From NCBI GenBank assembly GCA_013415595.1, contig JAAEEW010000026.1:1-26241 (forward strand): 26,241 nt of DNA, written 5' to 3'. The notes below the pieces were generated by a model. That model was not told the origin of the DNA and made no database searches. It saw only the letters and a list, made by a program, of their open reading frames with translations. This DNA comes from Methanosarcinales archaeon. Its GTDB lineage: Archaea; Halobacteriota; Methanosarcinia; Methanotrichales; Methanotrichaceae. Both the position numbers and the translations under genes were made by a program. Positions 21,735 through 26,241 of this stretch are shown here, in pieces. Every line of letters starts with the position of its first letter. Position 1 is the first letter of the stretch.

Positions 21735-22687
21735 TTCCCGGAGACGGGATTGGGCCGGAGGTAATGGAGAGCGCCCTTGGAGTGCTGGAGGCGGTGGGGG
21801 CGGATGTGGAGCAGGTGCCCTTCGAGGTGGGCTTTGGGCGGTGGAAGCGCACCGGGGAGGCCCTGAGCGCCGAGGACCTGGAGTCCATAAAGCAGTGCGA
21901 CTGTGTCCTCTTCGGGGCCATCACCACCCCCCCGGACCCCAAATACAGGAGCGTTCTTTTGCGGCTGAGAAAGGAGCTGGACCTCTTCGCCAACATCCGC
22001 CCCTTCTCGTCCTCCCGCCTGGACCTGATCGTGGTGCGGGAGAACACGGAGGGCCTCTACTCGGGGATTGAGGTGCTGGGGGAGGAGGAGTGCCGGACGG
22101 TGAGGGTGATCACCAGGAGAGGCTCGCGGAGGATAGCGGAGAGGGCCTGTCTCCTGGCCTCCCGCCGCCGGCGGCTGACCATCGTCCACAAGTCCAACGT
22201 CCTCAAGAGCGACATCCTGTTTCTGAAGACCTGCCGGGAGGTGGCGGAGAGCCTGTCCGTTCCCCACGACGACCTGCTGGTGGACGCTGCCGCCTACCAC
22301 CTGGTCATGAGGCCGGAGCGGTTCGACGTTATCGTGACCACCAACCTCTTCGGCGACATCCTGAGCGACCTTTGCGCCGGCCTGGTGGGGAGCCTGGGAC
22401 TGTGCGCCAGCGCCAACCTGGGAGAGAGCCGGGCCCTGTTCGAGCCCATTCACGGCTCCGCCCCGGACATCGCCGGCCAGGGCATCGCCAATCCGGTGGG
22501 AGCGGTTCGGAGCGCAGCCATGATGCTGGACTGGCTGGGCCAGGCGGAGAAGGCCCGGGCCATCGAGGCGGCGGTGGGCCGGGCCCTGGAGGGTGGGGTG
22601 AAGACCCCCGACCTGGGGGGGAGCAGCAGCACCCGCCAGGTGACGGAGGAGATAGTCAGGCAGATCGATTCAGCCCGGAAAATCTGA
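21704..22687 (+). CDS. Homoisocitrate/isopropylmalate dehydrogenase family (AksF/LeuB-like)
   Basis: 327-residue NAD(P)-dependent beta-decarboxylating dehydrogenase, cytosolic, oxidising a 2-alkyl-3-hydroxy dicarboxylate to a 2-oxoacid plus CO2. Signatures: VAVIPGDGIGPEV (8-20), the substrate arginines in RKELDLFANIRP (89-100), RENTEGLYSGIE (112-123), the catalytic Tyr/Lys regions, DAAAYHLVMRPERFDVIVTTNLFGDILSDL and HGSAPDIAGQGIANPVG. The first three are shared by archaeal LeuB and AksF, so sequence alone does not choose between them. Coupling to a YLRT-type small subunit favours homoisocitrate dehydrogenase of coenzyme B synthesis. The ATG at 21704 follows GGAGGAGGCGG. The adenine-nucleotide-binding loop at ANPVGAVRSAAMML gives no clear choice between NAD and NADP by eye. 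Confidence 0.9.
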   Translation: MSGKRTEVAVIPGDGIGPEVMESALGVLEAVGADVEQVPFEVGFGRWKRTGEALSAEDLESIKQCDCVLFGAITTPPDPKYRSVLLRLRKELDLFANIRPFSSSRLDLIVVRENTEGLYSGIEVLGEEECRTVRVITRRGSRRIAERACLLASRRRRLTIVHKSNVLKSDILFLKTCREVAESLSVPHDDLLVDAAAYHLVMRPERFDVIVTTNLFGDILSDLCAGLVGSLGLCASANLGESRALFEPIHGSAPDIAGQGIANPVGAVRSAAMMLDWLGQAEKARAIEAAVGRALEGGVKTPDLGGSSSTRQVTEEIVRQIDSARKI

Positions 22688-23011
22688 ATCTGGAGGGACT
22701 GAGTTAAAAGAGACCCGAGGTAAGAGGACGTGGATTTAAGAGTACTGAGGAGTTCATAGTGCACGATCCCACGATCTCTTGCCTTGTCATTTCGTCCTCG
22801 TCGTTTCTTCCCTGTCATTCCTTTTATCTGCCCATCTGCTACTCCATCTGCTACTCCATCTGCACTTCCTGTCTTATCTGCTCCCCGTCCGCCAGCCCCG
22901 GGCAAAATTAATATACTATCTCAATATATCGTAATGTTAATGAAGCTCCAGTCTGCGGAAGTCGTCGATGGGATAGGCCTGGCAGAGGGGAGGATTCAGT
23001 TGCGGGGTGGG
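22688..23011. other. Intergenic region with 12-bp tandem repeat and promoter
   Basis: 324 bp without a gene. A pyrimidine-rich stretch (about 22780-22830) may terminate the aks-type operon. It is followed by 2.7 copies of the 12-bp unit CATCTGCTACTC (22833-22844, 22845-22856, partial to 22865). TATA-like elements AAATTAATATAC (22905-22915) and TCAATATATC (22921-22930) would start a transcript of the next gene with a leader of about 60-75 nt. An in-frame upstream extension to 22784 would run through the repeat and is rejected. Confidence 0.5.
22833..22865. repeat. 12-bp tandem repeat CATCTGCTACTC
   Basis: Two perfect 12-bp units plus a 9-nt partial third (CATCTGCAC). Related CATC-containing short tandem repeats occur at 24111-24138 and 24978-25037. 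Confidence 0.8.
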
Positions 23012-23905
23012 ATGATGAAGGCTTTGGGGATGGCTTTGGCCTTGCTGCTTATGGCTTCTTTCGCCAGTGGCTACCCCCTGTACGGGGGCAACGGTGACGT
23101 CAACTGTACGATCTACGGGGCGTACAAGGGTTCTCTCAATCCGGGGGACTCAAACTATGAAAAGAATATGATTCTGTATATCGACCTGGGCCTCTACGGC
23201 CAGAACTCCAGCCGTCCCAGGCCGGCGCCTGCTCGATGTATCCTGGTGGACGGAAACGACCGGGTCTACAATGCCAACTCGGAGCTGGGACGGGAACTCC
23301 AGGCCGGACGGACCATACTCGGCTTCACCGTCCCCAAAGAGGCCATCATCAAGCGTCTGATAATCGATCCCCGGGTGGGTGGCGGGGAGAGGTTCACCGT
23401 GGACTGGGATGCGCTGCCTCAGGCCTCCAACGACAACGCCACCTTCACCTACTACGGAGTGGTGGGGTTCAGGACGGAGACCACCCGCAAGTACGTATCC
23501 TTCGACATAGGGGTAACCAACAACGACAGCAAGGTGTTGACCGTCCATCCTTCGGACTTCGTCTTGCTGGACCAGTGGGGCTGGGTCTACCAGTGCCACG
23601 AGGGGTTCGAGCCGATGGAGCTGCGCTCCAATCAGTCCATGAGAAACAGGCTGTACTTCACCGAGATGTCGCCCCTGAGCCGGCCGGTCCAGCTCGTCTT
23701 CAACAGCACCACCCCTCTGATCATCGTCCTGGACGACGGCCTGATCGGATCGGCAGGCGCGCTGGAGGGGGGAACGGTGGCGGGCTATTCCGGCTCCCCC
23801 TGCAGCTCCCGGGGGGCTGCCCCGGCGGAGGCCGTTCCCGATCCCAACTCGGTGAAGGGCAAGGTGGCCGCGGCCAGGGAGAGGCTGTCCTCGGTTGGAG
23901 AATGA
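23012..23905 (+). CDS. Secreted protein, possibly DUF4352-like
   Basis: 297 residues from the first of two adjacent ATGs (23012, 23015), with GGGGTGGG directly upstream. Signal peptide MMKALGMALALLLMASFASG, then an exported beta-rich protein. Residues about 135-215 (TTRKYVSFDIGVTNNDSKVL ... VLLDQWGWVYQCHE) look like the Ig-like DUF4352 pattern in which a surface domain strengthens a membrane protein or binds a ligand; the match is weak and by eye. The C-terminal 50 residues are Gly/Ser/Ala-rich and low in structure. No transmembrane anchor is seen, so it is probably released or held by partners. A possible upstream start at 22934 (MLMKLQ...) would bury the signal peptide and is less likely. 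Confidence 0.72.
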   Translation: MMKALGMALALLLMASFASGYPLYGGNGDVNCTIYGAYKGSLNPGDSNYEKNMILYIDLGLYGQNSSRPRPAPARCILVDGNDRVYNANSELGRELQAGRTILGFTVPKEAIIKRLIIDPRVGGGERFTVDWDALPQASNDNATFTYYGVVGFRTETTRKYVSFDIGVTNNDSKVLTVHPSDFVLLDQWGWVYQCHEGFEPMELRSNQSMRNRLYFTEMSPLSRPVQLVFNSTTPLIIVLDDGLIGSAGALEGGTVAGYSGSPCSSRGAAPAEAVPDPNSVKGKVAAARERLSSVGE

Positions 23906-24110
23906 AAAAGAGCTGGACGGATGATGGATCTCCGGCCAGGCCCCCCGGCGGGGCCTCTGTGAAAAGAGCCCTCGCAGTCGATCCACCCCCTTTTCCGGCC
24001 GGGCCCGGCCATTCTCCTTGCCTGGGGTGGGCTGAAGGGAGCTATGCCATCTCCACTGCCCCCCACAGCTTCCATCTCGGCTGCTCCATCCGTCTTTATC
24101 CATGCAACAT

Positions 24111-24138
24111 CATCTGCGCTACACCATCTGCGCTACAC
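24111..24138. repeat. 14-bp tandem repeat CATCTGCGCTACAC
   Basis: Two perfect adjacent copies (24111-24124, 24125-24138), followed by CATCTCC. The second copy enters the last codons of the minus-strand gene that ends at 24133. It shares the CATCTGC core with the repeat at 22833. Confidence 0.8.
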
Positions 24139-24810
24139 CATCTCCTGTCCACCCAGGTAAGATCCGTGCCAGTTGTGGACCCACACCTCTCCGGTGTAGG
24201 CGTTGACGCTGAGCATGCCCTCGATCTCCTGCCGGCCGAAGTCGAAGGTGTAGTAGCCGGGGAAGGCCTGGCCCTCCATCACCGTTGAGCCTGGCAGGAA
24301 GCCGGCCAGGAACTGTCCGGCCAGGCCGGAGGCGGCGGTCTGGTCGTATCTGATGTCTCCCTCCGACTGCCAGCTTCCGTAGCGGGAGTTCCACATGACG
24401 TTGGGCCCCGGCTCAGGGTAGACCAGGCCGGAATATCTGTCCACCAGGACCTCGGCCAGCCCCTCTCCTGAATCCGGATCGACCATCTGGGCGTAGTAGT
24501 TGCTGGTGAAGGCCATGAAGTCGTCGACCTCCACTGCTGAGCCGTAGCGGGCGGAGTAATCCTTCAGGCTCTGCATGGCCACCTCCGGGCTTGTCGGCTT
24601 ATCCTGGGGGGAGTAGACGGCCATCATGTTTCCCATTCGGTTTCCCATCATGCCCTGCCCCAACTGGGGGCCCATCATCCCCGGGCCGTAGCCGGAGCCC
24701 TGCCAGTTGGAGCCGTAGTTGGAGGCAGGGCTGTACATGGGGCGAAAGGCAATGACCGCCAGGAGGAAGACGGCCACGATGCCAATGGCAATAGGTATAT
24801 TTTTATTCAT
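24133..24810 (-). CDS. Membrane-anchored Met-rich protein with PepSY-like C-terminus
   Basis: 225 residues. An N-terminal hydrophobic segment (residues 5-21, IPIAIGIVAVFLLAVIA) acts as signal peptide or anchor. Next comes a linker with seven Met in 45-63 (GPGMMGPQLGQGMMGNRMGN), a composition often seen in copper- or silver-binding exported proteins. The rest resembles PepSY-type domains, ending with EGMLSVNAYTGEVWVHNWHG, the strand-turn-strand with TGEVW typical of PepSY. The metal role is inference from composition. The ATG at 24810 has a perfect GAGGTGA site upstream and a TATA-like CGTTATAATTAAC (about 24865-24877). It converges on the secreted protein gene ending at 23905; 23906-24110 is GC-rich spacer with no gene. 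Confidence 0.78.
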   Translation of the reverse strand: MNKNIPIAIGIVAVFLLAVIAFRPMYSPASNYGSNWQGSGYGPGMMGPQLGQGMMGNRMGNMMAVYSPQDKPTSPEVAMQSLKDYSARYGSAVEVDDFMAFTSNYYAQMVDPDSGEGLAEVLVDRYSGLVYPEPGPNVMWNSRYGSWQSEGDIRYDQTAASGLAGQFLAGFLPGSTVMEGQAFPGYYTFDFGRQEIEGMLSVNAYTGEVWVHNWHGSYLGGQEMV

Positions 24811-25135
24811 CTAATTTCACCTCAAGGGGAAAAATCTTGAATTCTCCTTCATTTCTGCTGGAAGTTAATTATAACGATTAAAGCTATTTTTAACTTCCGT
24901 CCGGCAGCCAGGGGCAATACGTCGATTCTGTTTAATCCCGGCATGCGGCAATATCATTCCAATTATCGCCCCCATATCCTTCCAGCATCCTTCCGGCATC
25001 GTCCCTGAATCGTACATGCATCGTACCTGCATCGCAGCCGTCCCGGCCGGCCTCCCAGGATTTCGATTTTTCAGGGACCGGGGCGGCGGCATATGTGAAA
25101 ACTCTTTATAGTCATAATGATCACAAATTATATCC
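24811..25135. other. Divergent intergenic region with 11-bp tandem repeats
   Basis: 325 bp between the Met-rich gene (-) and pdaD (+), without a gene. It holds the minus-strand promoter (TATA about 24865-24877), two sets of 11-bp tandem repeats (24978-25037) and the pdaD TATA box TTTATAG (25104-25110). Short open frames on both strands here have no ribosome-binding site. Confidence 0.55.
24978..25037. repeat. Two 11-bp tandem repeat sets
   Basis: CCTTCCRGCAT occurs twice in a row (about 24979-25000), then ATCGTACMTGC occurs twice plus a partial ATCGCAG (about 25009-25037). An 11-bp period places each unit on the same helix face. Confidence 0.7.
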
Positions 25136-25678
25136 ATGTTTGTTCCTCAAAGGCTTTTTCTCACCAAGGGCATTGGCATTCACAAGGACCGGCTGGCCTC
25201 CTTTGAGCTGGCCTTGAGGAATGCGGGAATCGAGAAATGCAACCTGGTAACCGTCTCCAGCATAATTCCCCCCAACTGCAAGATAGTCCCCAAGGCCGAG
25301 GGATTGCCCATCCTGGAGCCCGGACAGATAACCTTCTGCGTCCTGGCCAGGAACGACACCAACGAGCCCAGCCGGCTCATCTCCTCGGCCATCGGGGTGG
25401 CGGTGCCCAAGAGCGGCAGCTACGGATACCTCTCCGAGCACCACTCCTACGGGGAGACGGCCAAGAAGTCCGGAGATTACGCCGAGGATCTGGCGGCCAC
25501 AATGCTTGCCACCACCCTGGGAGTGGAGTTCGACCCGGAGAAGGCCTGGGACGAGAGAAAGCAGATCTACAAGGCCAGCGGCCACATCATCAAGACCACC
25601 AACATCTGCCAGTCGGCAGAGGGAAACAAGGACGGTCTGTGGACCACGGTGGTCTCGGCAGCGGTATTTGTGGAGTGA
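25136..25678 (+). CDS. pdaD: Pyruvoyl-dependent arginine decarboxylase
   Basis: 180-residue proenzyme that decarboxylates arginine to agmatine, the first step of archaeal polyamine synthesis. It self-cleaves at the Ser41-Ser42 bond in NLVTVSSIIPP, giving a beta chain (1-41) and an alpha chain whose N-terminal Ser42 becomes the pyruvoyl cofactor. The catalytic Glu lies in SEHHSYGET (about 99-107), and the family's GYLSEHHS and KSGDYAEDLAATMLA blocks are present. Length matches M. jannaschii PdaD (165) with a modest C-terminal extension. There is no ribosome-binding site; TTTATAG (25104-25110) lies about 26 bp before the ATG, so the message is probably leaderless. It stands alone, with a pyrimidine-tract terminator after it. 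Confidence 0.95.
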   Translation: MFVPQRLFLTKGIGIHKDRLASFELALRNAGIEKCNLVTVSSIIPPNCKIVPKAEGLPILEPGQITFCVLARNDTNEPSRLISSAIGVAVPKSGSYGYLSEHHSYGETAKKSGDYAEDLAATMLATTLGVEFDPEKAWDERKQIYKASGHIIKTTNICQSAEGNKDGLWTTVVSAAVFVE

Positions 25679-25710
25679 CCGCCCCTCTGGCCCCCAGGCG
25701 GCCAAAGACG

Positions 25711-25771
25711 GCTCCCCCCTCTTTTCCCCAATCTTTCCCCTGTCTTTCTCAGTCTTTCCCTAACTTTCCCT
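25711..25771 (+). terminator. Periodic polypyrimidine tract after pdaD
   Basis: Almost pure C/T for about 60 nt, made of five CTTTCCCC-like units spaced about 10-12 nt. It begins about 35 bp after the pdaD stop and has repeated T-runs (TTTT, TTT), consistent with multi-site archaeal termination. Confidence 0.5.
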
Positions 25772-25884
25772 GGCCCGATCCCCCCAGGCCCCGGGCCCCT
25801 TGAATATACTGAGAACTTCGGAGGCAGGCGGACGAAATCCTTTAGTACATAGCTGCCCATGCCATTTGATTGGTTGGGGGCGGT

Positions 25885-26241
25885 TTGATCAGATTCAATC
25901 CTCTGTGGATAGTGATCCTGCTGGCTGTGTCCATGACTGTCCAGGGGGCCACCGTAAATGTAGACGTTCAGGGCCAGGGCTACCGGAGCATCCAGGAGGC
26001 CATCGATGCTGCCGGGCCCGGGGACATCATTGTGGTGGCCAGCGGCACCTATCCCGGCTCCCTGGATGTGGATAAGACTGTGATCCTGAGAGGGGTGGAC
26101 AGCGGGGCCGGTCGGCCGGTGGTGGACGGAGAAGGAAACGGCAGCGCCGTCACCATCATGGCGGATGGCGTGGTCCTGGAGGGCTTTTCGATCTGCAACG
26201 CTGTCGGCGGCCAGGAGTCGGGAATAAGGGTCCTCTCCAGC
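25885..26241 (+). CDS. NosD-like secreted beta-helix protein (runs off right edge)
   Basis: First 119 codons, open to the window end. The TTG at 25885 has GGGGGCGGT just upstream. A signal peptide (MIRFNPLWIVILLAVSMTVQ, residues 1-20 or so) is followed by the NosD/DUF1565-type opening VDVQGQGYRSIQEAIDAAGP, then GDIIVVASGTYPGSLDVDKT and VILRGVDSGAGRPVVDGEGN, and the first beta-helix coils ITIMADGVVLEGF...; this is the same architecture as the gene at 13151-14668 but a distinct sequence. TATA-like CTTTAGTACATAG (about 25839-25851) may be its promoter. Likely a surface-exposed carbohydrate- or protein-binding protein. Confidence 0.82.
   Translation, partial: MIRFNPLWIVILLAVSMTVQGATVNVDVQGQGYRSIQEAIDAAGPGDIIVVASGTYPGSLDVDKTVILRGVDSGAGRPVVDGEGNGSAVTIMADGVVLEGFSICNAVGGQESGIRVLSS

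Noticed and set aside
22833..25037. CRISPR array
   Set aside because: The repeats are 11-14 bp and directly adjacent with no spacers, and no cas genes are present.

Overview
The window reads as a piece of a GC-rich methanogen chromosome, most likely a Methanothrix (Methanosaeta)-like acetoclastic archaeon. This assignment is an inference from gene content. The supporting signs are an aksE/aksF-type pair for coenzyme B precursor synthesis, a DUF373 membrane protein, a tubulin-like FtsZ/CetZ protein, pyruvoyl-dependent arginine decarboxylase, a SufC/SufB-only Fe-S system and several NosD-type and S-layer-like secreted proteins. Promoters are archaeal (TATA boxes about 25-30 bp upstream of starts, several apparently leaderless genes), ribosome-binding sites are GGTGATC-like and termination signals are T-rich. 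I see no rRNA, tRNA, CRISPR array, insertion sequence or prophage.

Layout. 1-280 (-): 5' part of a secreted protein. 281-790: AT-rich gene-free region with promoter elements and a GC-rich island. 791-4214 (+): two complete amtB-glnK pairs in tandem (ammonium transport and its PII regulators). 4578-5888 (+): thiC behind a hairpin/T-tract leader, with its stop only 3 bp from a convergent secreted SCP2-like gene (5892-6353). 6546-8595 (+): DUF373 protein, a possible 17-codon leader peptide and a stand-alone FwdC/GltB-type beta-helix protein. 8766-11131 (-): CetZ-like protein and a CARDB/DUF11-type surface protein. 11231-12896: nadC (-) and nadX (+) diverging from one 40-bp promoter, two steps of NAD synthesis from aspartate. 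13151-16047 (-): purH, whose cyclohydrolase half is degenerate, followed within a few bases by a NosD-like gene. 16337-17590 (+): overlapping operon DUF167 / Toprim / THEP1 NTPase, then two very small genes (TM2-like membrane protein, zinc ribbon). 18412-20348 (-): sufC-sufB. 20441-22687 (+): overlapping operon of a homoaconitase-type small subunit, an uncharacterised Cys/His-rich protein and a homoisocitrate/isopropylmalate dehydrogenase. 23012-24810: two secreted or anchored proteins, convergent. 25136-25678 (+): pdaD. 25885-end (+): start of another NosD-like surface protein.

Most of the window is housekeeping metabolism. The parts most worth a second look are: (i) the unknown gene embedded by overlaps inside the putative coenzyme B operon; (ii) a palindrome of the form TTAAG-N2/3-CTTAA shared by the leaders of both amtB genes; (iii) a pair of AT-rich palindromes 21 bp apart in the divergent purH/DUF167 promoter region; (iv) the truncated, apparently inactive IMP cyclohydrolase domain of PurH; (v) a hairpin plus T-tract before thiC; and (vi) families of 11-14 bp CATC-containing tandem repeats in three intergenic spaces. 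I found no clear candidate for a wholly new multi-gene system.
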